A DNA stretch of 64,000 nucleotides, taken from Cyrtodaria siliqua. Taxonomy: Eukaryota; Mollusca; Bivalvia; Adapedonta; Hiatellidae. The translations under genes and the position numbers were made by a program. The number at the start of each line of letters is the position of its first letter. Positions within the stretch are counted from its first letter, which is position 1. Where the stretch lies: positions 238,501 through 302,500 of the forward strand of contig JAWPHD010001212.1 in the NCBI GenBank assembly GCA_037043455.1, given 5' to 3'. Below the pieces are notes generated by a model. It saw only the letters and a program-made list of their open reading frames with translations, was not told the DNA's origin and searched no databases. Shown in pieces: positions 46,491 to 58,376 of the stretch.

Positions 46491-47345
46491 ACATATATTA
46501 TGTAAGAAATGCCAGTTAACACTATCCCCTCTCACATTCCCTTATACACAAGTTTACTGTAAGACATATTGTTTGTTGGATATGAACTATTGAAAGAAAT
46601 ACAAATGTACCCACTCTCCACTATGCTCTCGTATTTAGTATATTACTCTTGCATGAAATGCTGTTTGGCACAATCCCAATTTCACTGCCCATCAGTATTG
46701 TTCATTTTACATAATACCAGTTGACACAATGAACTCTCATCACTCCAAGAAGGAACGTGGATGTTACTCCAGTACGAAATATCATATAAGAGTTAACATG
46801 ACTTACATCGTACGTGCATAAATAATCTTGTAAGAAATACCAGTTGACACTATCCTCACTCGCCTGTTTTACATGGTACGTGCATAATAATCCTGTAAGA
46901 AATACCAGATCTCATCACACTAGAGCCCCAATAACATCTATTATAAGATACGTGCATATTTATCGTGTAAGAAATACCAGATCACACTATCCCCACTTAC
47001 CTTATTTACTTGGTACGTGCATATTAATCCTTAAGAAATACCAGATCACTCTATCCCCACATGATACGTGCATATGTTTTCTAAAAGAAATACCGGACGA
47101 CACTACCCTTCTGAATGGTACGTTCATATTAATCATATAAGAGTTACCAGCTGACACCGTCCTTACCTACATATCATGTATGATACGTGCGCATAATTCA
47201 TGTTAGAAACACCTGTAGATACTATTCCCACTTGACTGTCCTATGCGGAAACTGTGTGCCTTAATCTTGTAAGAAATACCAATCGACACAATTAACACTT
47301 ATCTGTTATATATGATACGTATGGGTTATTCATTTAAGATATACC
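46490..47345 (+). repeat. Minisatellite of about 64 bases, unit 1
   Basis: Degenerate tandem units with TACGTGCATAxTAATC, GTAAGAAATACCAG and CACTATCCCCACT. The open frame at 46,844-47,140 repeats KKYQITLSP-like words because it translates the array. The counterpart is 55,530-56,640. Confidence 0.75.
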
Positions 47346-47985
47346 ATTTGACAATTTCCACACTCATTCCTATTTTGGTACTTCTGCCAGTTACATATTC
47401 AATATGTGGTAGGTGTTTTTTTTACAGTCATTTGATTGTAATTTGCACATTTGTCTTATTTCAGTATGAACATTTACATTTTGATGATGTCCCATTATAT
47501 ATTATTTAGCATTCCGTTTTGTTTAAAATACCTTTTCTCTAATGCGTAGGCATACGGTTTATTTTACGAACGTTTAGTCAAACGTAGCAGAATAATTGCC
47601 AATCAGTATCTAATGCTGTAATTTATGTATACATTCTTGATATGTGTATCATGCTATTGAATCCAACTGTAACCATTGTGTTTTGTTTATCTGACGTTTT
47701 TGTGCATTATACATCTGTATATAAAGGACGGCAACAGCTTGACGTATACATTAATTGAATCTTGATTACACATACCTCCTATGTTCCCATCATCATTGTG
47801 TCGTCTGCATCGATAACGGAAAAAAAACAGTTTGTTTATCCAGGATAATCTTTGCAAACTTGATTAATTCGCTACACTATAGTTTAGTCAGGTCAATACT
47901 TTTCTAAAGGCAAATTAAATATTTGATTACACGATTTAAGACGGGTAAAGGAAGTATATTTATATTAATTAATACTGAAAAAGCG
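47346..47985. other. Non-coding part of unit 1
   Basis: Nothing recognised beyond its match to 56,660-57,275. Confidence 0.35.
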
Positions 47986-49039
47986 ATCTCTTGAAATCAA
48001 CGACCACAAACAAGAGAGACAAGTTGCAGAAATGTTTTGTATTCTGTTTATGAGAGGTTATATCAGGTTTAACACCTCTCATGCTCCCTCTAGTTGGCTT
48101 ATGCAGTATTCTACTTTAAAGCCACAACGACCGGACGTGTAGACCCAAAAGGATCGGTAAGTAATAGCATGACTGTATATGTGTTCCTTTGCCACACACG
48201 TTGCTCAAACATACCAGTGACATTTTTTTCTCATAGATATGACATTAAATAGCAAAGAAATGTGTAAACAATATGACTATTTGTTGTTCTAAAGAATCCT
48301 CTTTTCAGTATTTATTGATGCTTGCACTTAGGTTTGTTTAGTGATATTTGGTGGCTGAAAACAGTGGCACCGACTGTAAATCAATACTGTTGTTACTTAC
48401 TGGTACTTTGAGATCATCATGACCAATCTCTGTGCCATAAAGTAGAAGACTTAAGCCGGAGCTAGTTAGCGTGAACCGAGTCCGCTACCTATCTCTTAGG
48501 TTTGTATTTGTTTCTTGTAAGGGATCTTCCTTTCAGTATTGACTACGTTTGAAACTAGGTTACACCATATGTTTGAAATAAGCTTAACAATTTGGAAAAT
48601 CCAAATGTAAGTCGAGTTGACCGACATCATCCTTTTTGAAGATAGAATGTTTTAAAATTGGCACGAACATGTCTCAGGTCTAATATAAGGCATGGCCATA
48701 TATAAAACGTTACGTGCATTGATAGTGTTCCATCTCCGTGACCTCTTAATTCAACACCATACTTGTTTCAACGAAACTGAAAGAGTTTAACTACTGTCGC
48801 CTGTGTTTAATATATCTCGTCCGTGTTTGATACAGTTGTCATGCAGATAAAACTGAAACACGCAATCAGGCAATACAATTAATTAAATGTTGAAAAGCCG
48901 TCTCGTCAAATTTTAATGATATTGTTCACGATTTTGATGTGTATTCAAACGACACACCTATCGCGTTCTGGTCAAATTACGTATCAAACATTGAAATACT
49001 GTAACATACTTAGACCTAGTGCTATTTTAAGAGGAGATA

Positions 49040-49126
49040 ACAGCACCGATATTGTTTTCCCTGTTCCTAAATGACATTGAACATCATCTGCAACACAATT
49101 TAAATGTTGGTATCATAATAGAACAC

Positions 49127-49162
<36 letters not shown>

Positions 49163-49490
49163 GCCGCAATAATATGTTCGGTAACAAAAGAAGGCCTACA
49201 AGAATCTCTAAACAGTCTAGAAAATTATTGCTTAAAATTGAATGTAAATGTTAATATCGAGAAAACAAAAATTGTAGTTAGGAAAGAATACTCAGAATGG
49301 ACATATTCTGGAACGTTGATCGAGGTAGTAAACAGTTTCAATTATTTAGGCATAGTGCTATCCAGCGGTGGTTCGTTCATACCGGCAACTAATACACTGA
49401 AAGGTAAAGCTCTATGTGCAATAAATTCCTTGTTAAACCTTACGAGAACTATGGAAATCTCACAATATGATGGATCATAAAAAATTGGGT
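49040..49490 (+). pseudogene. LINE reverse-transcriptase fragment (copy B)
   Basis: A 142-residue frame with LFLNDIEHHLQHNLNVG, an expanded (AT)n run at 49,132-49,161 where the YADD-type active site should begin, then GLQESLNSLENYCLKLNVNV, NIEKTKIVV and FNYLGIVLSSGGSF. The AT expansion removes the catalytic motif. The palm is truncated upstream. Better preserved than copy A. Confidence 0.8.
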
Positions 49491-49859
49491 AAATGGATTT
49501 TAAATTTTAAAACGTCAACAAACACTTCATCGCTCTACGCAGAAGTTTCTTTTCACGATATGTACGAATCATCAAATACTGGCTAAAGATGTACGGTAAT
49601 AAATATAATAATTGCATATTAAAAAGCATTATCAACAAACAAAGAAATGAGATAGATGACAATCCCCGCAATATAAACTGGTCTACGAAGGTACGAGCTA
49701 ATCTACAAAACTCGGGATTTAATGAGAATTAGTTGTACCCAGAATCTGTTAAAATAAATGCATGTACTCCATTTCTATTTAAACGCCTGAGACATACATG
49801 TCACACAATGGCGCGCTGATATGACACTCTCTTCCTTATTATACATATAAAGGGAACTT

Positions 49860-50095
49860 AAAAGAGTATGATAATGGACCTTTGGAAACGGCCGAACACG
49901 ACATATACAAAATATTGCAGTCTCGGTTTGACTGAGACTGTGAACGGTAGTGAAATATGCTAGCTACCGCTCACGCCCTCTAGCCCCGGGTTGATTCATA
50001 AAATCAATAGTATATAATTTTAACCATCCCGAAGATGGCATGCATATGGCGGTGGAAATATATATTTTCCTCCCCCATGTCCAGCGGCGTAAGGT
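49860..50095 (+). repeat. S2 hairpin repeat inserted in copy B (first)
   Basis: AAAAGAGTATGATAATGGAC to about CCATGTCCAGCGGCG. Copy C reads through at the same site (GGGAACTTATATCCAATTTT, 59,330). Confidence 0.75.
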
Positions 50096-50129
50096 CAAAT
50101 CAAGTTTTGAAAGATCAAGTGAATATCTT

Positions 50130-50351
50130 AAAAAAGAGTATGATAATGGACCTTTGGAAACGGTCGAAAACGACACATACGAAATATTGCAGTCTCAGTT
50201 TGATTGAGATTTGTCATGAGCGGTAGTGAAATATGCTAGCTTCCGCTCACGCCCTCTAGCCCCGGGTTGAGCAGAACTCAATATTAATAACATCAATAGT
50301 ACAAAATGTTCACCATCCCGAAGATGGCATGCATACGGCGGTGGACATGGA
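50130..50351 (+). repeat. S2 hairpin repeat inserted in copy B (second)
   Basis: AAAAGAGTATGATAATGGAC to GGTGGACATGGAG, inserted between GAATATCTTA and ATTTAGTTTTAGATAG; copy C has the uninterrupted GTTAATATCTTAAGATTCTA. Confidence 0.75.
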
Positions 50352-50354
50352 GAT

Positions 50355-50600
50355 TTAGTTTTAGATAGTTTGAAATATAGAAATATGGTCGCTAAAATCA
50401 AATTGTCTTCTCATAAACTCATAGAAGCAGATCCATATAGATATATTGAAAGAAACCAAAGGAAATGCTCAGTATGTATTTTAAATGATATTGAAGATGA
50501 ATATCACTTCATTATTAGTTGCCCTTATTATCATGATTTGAGACAATCCCACATTCCAGCATATTTTACAAACCGACCAAATATGTTTAAATACTGAAAA
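50355..50600 (+). pseudogene. LINE C-terminal zinc knuckle (copy B)
   Basis: A 75-residue frame with YIERNQRKCSVCILNDIEDE, YHFIISCPYYHDLRQSHIPA and YFTNRPNMFKY. This is the terminal zinc knuckle of the LINE whose palm lies at 49.1 kb, separated from it by two S2 insertions and decayed sequence. A counterpart in copy C lies near 59,460-59,615. Confidence 0.85.
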
Positions 50601-50940
50601 GTGGATCCCTTGAAAAAAGAAACACAAAGAAGATATACAAGTAGCAGATTCGGTTTTATTGAGTCTGTTCATGAGAGGCAATGAAACATGTAACACCGCT
50701 CACGCCTGCTAACACCGGCTTAAGCGATATTCTACTTTAAAGCCACAACGATTGGGCTTGATGATCCCAAAGGACCAGTAAGTAGTAATAATACTGATTT
50801 GTAGTCGGGCCAACTTTTTACGGTCGTCACACAGCACTAAACAAACGCTAGTGGGGATGATAATAAATACTGAAAAGTGGATCCCTTGAAAGCAACAAAC
50901 AACAGATAAAAGTTGCAGACTCGGTTTTATTGAGTGACTA
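50598..50940 (+). repeat. S1 hairpin repeat, two modules
   Basis: GTGGATCCCTTGAAA starts modules at about 50,600 and 50,876. The first is complete (AGATTCGGTTTTATTGAGTC, GGCTTAAGCGATATTCTAC, AAAGGACCAGTAAGTAGTAA, CAGCACTAAACAAACGCTAG). The second is cut after TTTTATTGAGTG by the next fragment. Confidence 0.75.
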
Positions 50941-51119
50941 CTCTCAGGCGAATAGTTTCAATAATAACTCGTGAGTGGAACAAACTTCAACCGGAGGCCA
51001 GGAATGCTGATTCTATCATCGCTTTCAAACATTACTTAAACCGTAACAAAGCACATACCCCACCATACTATTACACAGGTGCTAGACGGGAACAACTTCT
51101 TGCTGAAGAAATGCGATAA
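50934..51119 (+). pseudogene. C-terminal fragment of a second LINE type
   Basis: A 61-residue frame: REWNKLQPEARNADSIIAFK and HTPPYYYTGARREQ. The REWN.LP...... S...FK and PYYYTG.RR.Q patterns occur at the C-terminus of common LINE ORF2 or dispersed LINE-like sequences in molluscs. It joins S1 on the left and a truncated MITE H on the right without clear target duplications. Class uncertain. Confidence 0.55.
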
Positions 51120-51303
51120 ACTGTTTAAAATTACCTATTACATATTTTAATTTTACAATATGCAAACATTTTAAGCCGAAATTAAGGTTTTATTTCATAA
51201 ACCAGCCAGCCCCGTTTTCGTTATTTCATAAACCAGCCATCCTCGTTTTCGCTTCTTGGAGAACGGGTTGGATGGGATATGAAAGTTAATACTCTGACCA
51301 CGT
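51104..51303 (+). mobile_element. MITE H, 5'-truncated copy
   Basis: Keeps AAATTACCTATTACATxTTTT and the right half to TCTGACCACGT; a part of the stem (TTTCATAAACCAGCCA) is duplicated inside. It lies exactly between the two segmental units. Confidence 0.7.
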
Positions 51304-52170
51304 AATACGGCTATATCACAAAATAAACTAAGCATCACTGATATTAATCATAAGGAAAATACAAAGATGATCATGTTTAAAATCTAGTAGCCTCGGTTTT
51401 TGCAGCATTCAATATTTATAATGTCAAAAGCAAAAATATTTAAGGGATCCCGAATATGGTATGCATATGCTTGGAACCTTCAATGGGGTATGTTAAACCA
51501 TTCCATGTCGAGCAGTATGGTCTCTGTTTCTAAGAAATGTTTTGCCCTAAACAGGAAAACAATGAGCAAAATAAATAAAAACGGAATTTATCTGGGAGGA
51601 GAGGTACTAAAGCCTACATATCACAAATGACAATCAAAATACTAATATCCTAAGGGTGATTAAGCAATTCCCAGAAACTTTAAAGGCTGAATATTTAAGA
51701 AAACAACTATATACGTATTTATGTCTAAATCATTTTGAACGGTAATGCCATTTTATTCTATAGCTACGTCATGCACATATACATATTCTTTATGATAAAT
51801 CTGTATACAAACAAATAGCATAACTGAGAAGTAATTACCTATGCATCGAAAGATAGGGACTAGGGATACATGAATACTTTATATTTGCTAATTATTACTG
51901 AACACAATTCAAATATTATCAATGAACAAATTAACTAATGTTGTTCTAAGTTGTCTGATTATAAATGCTGACAAATAAGACAATTGGCTGCATTCACAAG
52001 TGTTCATTTAATCCCTTCATTATATTTACACAATGACGGTTCAAATTATTTTCATTATTTTTACTCGAAATAATAAAAGTTTGATTACACTGAAACGTTC
52101 AAAATAGATAATAATTCGACCTGAAAATGTAGCATTTACAGATTTCTGTCAACCAAAAACAATCATCATT

Positions 52171-52403
52171 ACGTGTTCCTGCCTTAATTCCATTAAGCGA
52201 TGAGAAAGCTTATATTAGCAGGATTTTATAGTTGATATTTAGACAATAAAACACGTTCAACAATTTGTTTTACTGACAAAATGCGATAACCTGTTTAAAA
52301 TTACCTATTAAATGTTTTAATTTTACAATATACAAACTGTTTAAGCCGAAATTAAGGTTTTATTTCATACCCCAGTCAATGAAAGTCAATATTAGGACCA
52401 CGT
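52171..52403 (+). mobile_element. MITE H, copy with hairpin deleted
   Basis: Ends ACGTGTTCC and GGACCACGT. CATACCCCAG is joined directly to TCAATGAAAGTC, removing the hairpin kept in the unit 1 counterpart. Confidence 0.75.
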
Positions 52404-53040
52404 AATAATAAGCAAACAGCAATTACAGTGATAGCGTATCATCTAGATAGAAGAAAAGTAGGCGACAAGCATAACAAATTTGACAAGGACTACTGCCTTG
52501 GAATAAACTGAGCTTATCATGTTGTTAAACAAACGTTATTTACATAAAACCAATTACACAAAACGTCCTGTTTTTTTGCTTCATTTTGCGATCGCCGTGA
52601 ACGATAATCTTGTCGCATTATACACATACACTCTGCAGTAAACTGTTCTTTTACTACGCAATTCCATTTACCACTCTCTTAAACTGAACTGACAAAATCT
52701 GACGCAGACGTTTTCCCGCTTTGTTTAAATCAAGATGAGTATGTGCAATCTGAAAAGAATATACAAAAATCGTACAGGAACTCAACAACTCTCAGCCATT
52801 AAAAACAATAATATTCTTATACATTATTAATATAAGTGTTTACCGCATGCAGTTATATATGTTCTATTGTAACAATTATTATATACACGCGCATGAAAAC
52901 ATAAATCGCTGAGAAGGTATCACCTTGTTATAAAGAATCGTTAACCATTAAATTATTATTTTAGTCATCAAAATGATTTGTTAAACACACTTTTTTCATA
53001 AGCACAAAGCTACTTGACACACAATGCTGATCTGAAAACT

Positions 53041-53175
53041 GTTGGTTGGTTTGTTGAATTTTAGGCTATATTTGACGGTAGCAATTTTAGTGGTGGAGGA
53101 CGGCCCCCCACGTGTTCATGGGAAGAACCAGTAATTTATACCTCCCATCATCCGTTAAAATTGACATTTTCTCAT
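53041..53175 (+). repeat. Dispersed repeat shared with 45.05 kb
   Basis: GGTTGGTTTGTTG, TGGTGGAGGACGG, GGGAAGAACCAGTAA and CCCATCATCCGTTAAAA. It is cut by the family X copy that follows. Confidence 0.6.
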
Positions 53176-53179
53176 TTAC

Positions 53180-53460
53180 AAAGAAATATAATAAGATCGG
53201 ACAGGGTAAGTAGCATTCAAGGAGGACAGTCAACCACAAATCACAGAAACAAACACGCAAACAGACAAACAAGAAGGCAAAAGTACAAATAAATGCAAAC
53301 GACATCACAAAAACAAAAAGGGTTGACAATAGGGCTACCGCCTTGGAACGGTCAGTGGCAAAGTATGCCACTGGGGGTTTAAACCGGTTCTAGGGTGCAC
53401 CAAACCTCACACTTACCCTACTTTATCCCATTAAAACAGGACGACATTTTTTTTAAACAA
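53180..53460 (+). repeat. Repeat family X, well preserved copy
   Basis: AGATCGGACAGGGTAAGTAG, AAAGGGTTGACAATAGGGCT, ACCGCCTTGGAACGGTCAGT, GTTCTAGGGTGCACC, AACCTCACACTTACCCTA. Nearly identical to 60,172-60,415. Absent in unit 1, where TTCTCATTTACAAGACGAGC is uninterrupted, so it is an insertion and family X is mobile. Confidence 0.75.
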
Positions 53461-54544
53461 TAACTAAAAAAGTACATATTACTGAAAATCGATATTCATT
53501 ATTATGCTATGTAAAATAGCTGCACAAATACCAGACAAACTATATCGCTTTATTTTACAGATCAATGCATTTCGTTAATATCTTCAATACTTTATATTAT
53601 TAAAGCGAGCATGCGTACATCCTATGTTTTGTTTAGCTGTTAATAATGTAGTGGATTAAATACAACTGGATCATGATTCAATAGGGTTGCAACAGCTGGA
53701 ATTAGCAGTAATGTATGGATTTATTAGTATATATAAGGTTTTACCTCGAATGGATGTAAATCTAGTGATGCCTTTCTTTTCTATACTAAGTTCGTGTGAG
53801 ACGGTATGACATGTATTGCAATGCTGACTTCATTTTAAAGAAACTAACCCGCAAAAACTGTGTATGTGTTCAGGTCATATAATAATGTATTTGTAAATAT
53901 TAAAAGTATAGGTTTATTAACGGATTCTTTAAATACCAGTGTTTGAATAAGCGTAAATTGGTAACTCTCAATTTGACGCTCCAGTTTTGGGGTTTCTCCT
54001 GGTTGATTAAAGCCGGTATTACTGTGTCTATAGAGGTTTTGATTCTCGACATATGTAATTCAACCATTCAATTATATGCACATAATTGTTTTTGGACAAA
54101 TATTAACAATTTAAAGTACAGATAACAGCGGACGACATCACACTGAATACTATTAAATACTCTTAATACAATAATTAGCTATTCTAATAGCAAACATTGT
54201 CCTGGAGTTCATGATCATAATGATGTGTAAATTGTATTTATAGAACATCTACTTGCCCATAAACAGCAGAATATGCACGCAAGGAATGGACATTGAACAT
54301 TGAAAATGAACCGTAAAGTGATTGTTTATATTTCGCCTTGCATCTATAAATTCGATCCGTACGCCGTTTTATTACGAAAGTCCATTTACCAGTCACATAA
54401 ACTGATTTAAAAAAAGTTCATAAACATGTTTCGGCCAGATGTTTATCAATATTATGATCGATTGTGTAAGACATTTTTCTCTAAGAAAAAAAGGCTAAGT
54501 TATAGGCTGTGTCATTTTCAAAGAGAATGCTAACATTCAAACAT

Positions 54545-55388
54545 GTTTTTTGTTTGTATGGTGCTTTACGTCATTTTCAACAAATGCACGGTTAGATATG
54601 TCGATTTTTTGTGGTGGAGGCAGACAACCCACTTTTCCCGGGTAGAACCAGTGCTGGTCACCTGTCATCCGTAAGAATCGACATTGCGGTGACTCGTTTC
54701 CCCACTTGTTTTTAGAAATTTAATAAAAAGCAGAATTAAAGATATATAAAATCAATCCTGGAATACCACAGTCTATGAATCCCCAAAATGTGTGAGTTAT
54801 AGAATTTTCAAAAATACTTTTGCGTTTGAGAGGTATCTAGTAGATTTACCGCTGAATCTTGCATTGTCACTTTGCCATTTTAGATGTTCTAATCATAAAC
54901 TCCCAGTGGAAAAAGGCAGACTTTATAATATAGAGAGAAGATTAAGAACTTGTGATTTGTGTCATTTAAATGTGCTTGGTGATGAATTTCATTACATTTT
55001 TGTTTGCACTTTTTTTAAAAATGAAAGAAAGAAATATATTTCCTCTAATTCTATTATTGCAAATACATATAATTTTAGAAACATTTTTCAATATATAGAT
55101 AATTATGAATTGTTAAAACTGTCATTATTTGTTAAGAAAATTATTGATAAATTTAAGTAACTATTTTTCACCTTCCCCTATTAATTTTACATTTATTACT
55201 CAGTATTAATATACGAAACTCATTCCATCTAGTCATTTTATCTTGAATTGAAATTATTTTGTGTTTATATTCTATGTTATGATTCAACTTTGTAAATATT
55301 GTTATTGATGTTATTTTCATTTGTGTTTGTTAATGCTCATGCCCAGTTGGGCCCAGCTTATGAAATAAAACTTGAAACTTGAAACTTG
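54545..55388 (+). mobile_element. LINE 3' end inserted in unit 2, with simple-repeat tail
   Basis: Present only in unit 2 between AACATTCAAACAT and GTTTAAAACAAC. The first 150 bases are a dispersed repeat (as at 45.05 kb), then a LINE C-terminus (54,792-55,160) and a 3' region ending AATAAAACTTGAAACTTGAA, with a (TTGAAAC)n tail. Confidence 0.75.
54792..55160 (+). pseudogene. LINE C-terminal region with zinc knuckle
   Basis: A 122-residue frame ending in a natural stop. The order is LSLCHFRCSNHKLPVEKGRL, RRLRTCDLCHLNVLGDEFHY, FVCTFFKNERKKY, then FQYIDNYELLKLSLFVKK. It matches the C-terminal thumb and zinc knuckle layout of LINE ORF2, with spacing typical of invertebrate LINEs. The upstream polymerase is absent. 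The 3' region and tail are intact, so the insertion is probably a simple 5'-truncated copy. Confidence 0.85.
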
Positions 55389-55529
55389 TTTAAAACAACA
55401 ATGGATACATTATTACAGATATCTCAGATAAGCATATATGTCCTTAATACGAAGTTAATAATAGCAAACACTAGTTGAAGCTAGGATCATGAAATGTATG
55501 CGTACACTTTGGAATTCATGCGAGAAAAT

Positions 55530-56640
55530 AAATTATGTAAGAAATGCCAGTAAACACTTTCCCCACTAACATTCCCTTATACACATTATACTGTAAGACA
55601 TATTGCTTGTTCGATATGAACTATTGTAAGAAATACATATTTACCCACTCACCTCTATGCACTCGTATTTGGTATATTACTTTTGTATACAATACAAATA
55701 AAATATATAAAAATACTGTTTGGTACAAGCCCAAATTCACTGCCCATCATTATTGTTCATTATTACTGTACATATTACCATTTGACACAATCAGCTCTCA
55801 TCACTCCAAGATGGAACGTGGATGTTATTCCGGGAAGAAATATCAATATATATATCTCATTAACATCGTACGTGCATAAATAACCTTGTAGGTCATACTA
55901 TTCCAATTCATTTTCCATAGACGTACATTATAGCTCTAAGATATTCTGCACTGAATTCCGTCATATAAAGACCTATCTTAGTTCCATACACAAACCATAC
56001 ATTGAAAAAGCTGTTTGGGTCGGATGGTGTCGTCCCATCTTGATTTTGCAACAAATTATGAATACATTGCACAAATGTATTATTTAACCTTTATAAGTAC
56101 TCTTCAAAAGTTGATTTTTTTAGCAAGATTTTTTGGTTTGTTTACGTTGTCAACCAATCAAAATTAAGAGATTCTGTGTAATAGCTCCGAATTTACGCTA
56201 AAACGTTTTCACTGCCCGCTGATTGGTTGGTAATTGGTGTAGTCTGATCTGTAAGAAATCACATTTGACACTATCCTCACTCACCTGTTTCAAATGGTAC
56301 GTGCATAATAATCCTGTAAGAAATACCAGATCACATCACACTATCCCCACTCACATATATTACATGATACGTGCATATTTATTGTGTAAGAAATACCAGA
56401 TCACACTATCCCCACTTAACTTATTTACACGGTACATGCATATTAATCCTGTAAGAAATACCAGATAACACTATCCCCACTCACCTGTCCTACATGATAT
56501 ATTTTCTAAAAGAAATACCAGACGACAATATCATTCTTCATGGTACGTTCATATTAATTATATATTAGAGAGATATCAGCTGACACCGTCCTTACTCAAA
56601 ATACCATATATGATACGTGCGCATAACACCGGTTGATACT
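55530..56640 (+). repeat. Minisatellite of about 64 bases, unit 2
   Basis: Same units as at 46.5-47.3 kb (GTGCATAATAATCCTGTAAG, AAATACCAGATCACACTATC). It is interrupted by the insertion at 55,891-56,249. Confidence 0.75.
55891..56249. mobile_element. 359-base insertion with imperfect inverted ends and TGTA duplication
   Basis: Ends GGTCATACTATTCCAATT and, reversed, GATCAGACTACACCAATT; TGTA flanks both sides (55,887-55,890 and 56,250-56,253). Unit 1 has the uninterrupted CTTGTAAGAAATACCAG. Non-coding, so a small non-autonomous DNA element; superfamily unknown. Confidence 0.75.
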
Positions 56641-57275
56641 ATCCCCAATTGACTGTCCTACATGGAAACTGTGTGCCTTATTTATTTATCATTTGATTGT
56701 AATTTGAAATTTTTCTTATTGTAGTATGAACATTTATTTGTTGATGATGTCCCATTATATATTATTTAGCATTCCGTTTTGTTTAAATAATACGTATTTG
56801 GATTTAATTTTCTCAAATGCGTAGGCATACTGTTTATATTACGATGGCAGTCAAACGTAGCAGATAATTGCAAATAAGTAATGCTGTAATTTATGTATAC
56901 TTTATTGATATGTGTATCATGCCATTGAACCCAATTGTACAACCTGTTTTGTTTATCTGATCTGTATATGCTTCAATACATCTGAACATAAAGGACGACA
57001 ACAGCTTGACGTATACATTAATTGCATCTTATAACCTTACCTGTGTGAATACAAACAAAGCATCTTGATTGCACAGACCTTCTTAGTTTCCCTCATATTT
57101 GTGTCCTCTACATCGTTAACTGAAAACATTTTGTTTACTTAGGATAAACTTTGCAAACTTCATTCTATCATTACACTATTTAAGTTTCTAATGGCAAATT
57201 AAATCTTTGAAAATGGTCATATGATTACACGATTTAAGAAGGGTATAGGAAATATATTTATATTAATTAATACTG
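56641..57275. other. Non-coding part of unit 2
   Basis: Counterpart of 47,346-47,985; no gene recognised. Confidence 0.35.
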
Positions 57276-58376
57276 AAAAAGCGATCCCTTGAAATCAACG
57301 AACGCATACAAGATGTAGACTTATTGTTTATTCTGTTTATGAGAGGTTATATAAGGTTTAACACCTCTCATGCTCCCTATCGTCGACGTATGCGGTATTC
57401 TAGTTTAAAGCCACAACGACTGGACTCGTAGACCCCAAAGGACCAGTAAATAATAGCACGACTGTATATTTGTTCCTTTGCCACACACGTTGCTCACGCG
57501 TACAAGTGACACTTTTTTTTCCATAGATATAACATTAAATAGCACAGAAATGTGTGAGATCATCATGACCAATCTCTGTGACTTAAAGTAGAAGACTTAA
57601 GCCGGAGCTAGTTGGCGTGAACCGAGTCCGCTACCTTTCTCTCAGGTTTGTGTTTGTTGCTTGCAAGGATCTTCTTTTCAGTATTGATTACGTTTGAAAC
57701 CATATGACCTATGTTTGAAATTAGCTTAACAATTTATTTGGAAAATCCACATGTAAGTCGTGTTGACCGATTTCTTCATTTTTGAAGATAGAATGTTTAA
57801 AAATTGGCATGAATATGTCTCCGGTCTAATACAAGGCGTGGAAATATATAAAACGTTTCATGTAGTGATAGTGTTCCATCTGCATGACCTCTTAATTCAA
57901 CACCAAACTTGTTTTAACGAAATTGAAAGAGTCTAACTACTGTCGCCTGTGTTAAATATATCTCGTCCGTGTTTAATACAGTTGTCATTCAGATAAAACT
58001 TTTAACCCGCAATCAGGCAATACACTTATTTAAATGTTGAAAAGCCGTCTTGTCGAATTGTAATGATATTGTTGAATGTTGTGTTCACGATTTTTATGTA
58101 TATTCAAATGAAACACCTATCGCGTTCTGATTCAAAATAAAGACAAATACCGAGAACAACATATTAATTCATATATATTTTAAAAATGGAATAATGACCG
58201 AAAGGAGACATTTTTAAATGACGTAGCCTCCGACATTCATCTTCCCGAATATAGCTTAACGGCTGAAATCAACCGAGACGCTGAAACAGATATTCTTGTC
58301 AATATATTTATTGCTTATTTAAACTCTAAAGGCAACAAATATTTCGAACATATTATCAAACCGAACGATACGCAGT

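Larger units (their letters stand above)
42155..50935 (+). repeat. Tandem segmental duplication, unit 1
   Basis: Matched in the same order and orientation by 51,306-about 59,935. Shared landmarks include TTTTTGCAGxATTCAATATTT, CCATTCCATGTCGAxCAGTA, GCATTACGTGTTCCTGCC, the CGATCGCCGTGAACGATAAT segment, AGCTAGGATCATGAAATGTA, the 64-base minisatellite, GAAAAAGCGATCxCTTGAAA and composite repeat B/C. Unit 1 alone holds the reversed MITE H (42,519), a LINE 3' end (43,440) and two S2 copies (49,860 and 50,130). Confidence 0.8.
47986..50935 (+). mobile_element. Composite repeat, copy B
   Basis: Starts with an S1 module (48,000-48,165), then the shared leader (TTTTCAGTATTTATTGATGC, TGGTGGCTGAAAACAGTGGC), the LINE remnant, and a further S1 pair (50,598-50,940). 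Two S2 copies interrupt the LINE 3' part. See copies A and C. Confidence 0.7.

Noticed and set aside
12580..50260. S1/S2 hairpins as hammerhead ribozymes
   Set aside because: A GAAA-like word follows a stem, but the essential CTGANGA core is absent; the sequence reads CTGTTCATGAG.
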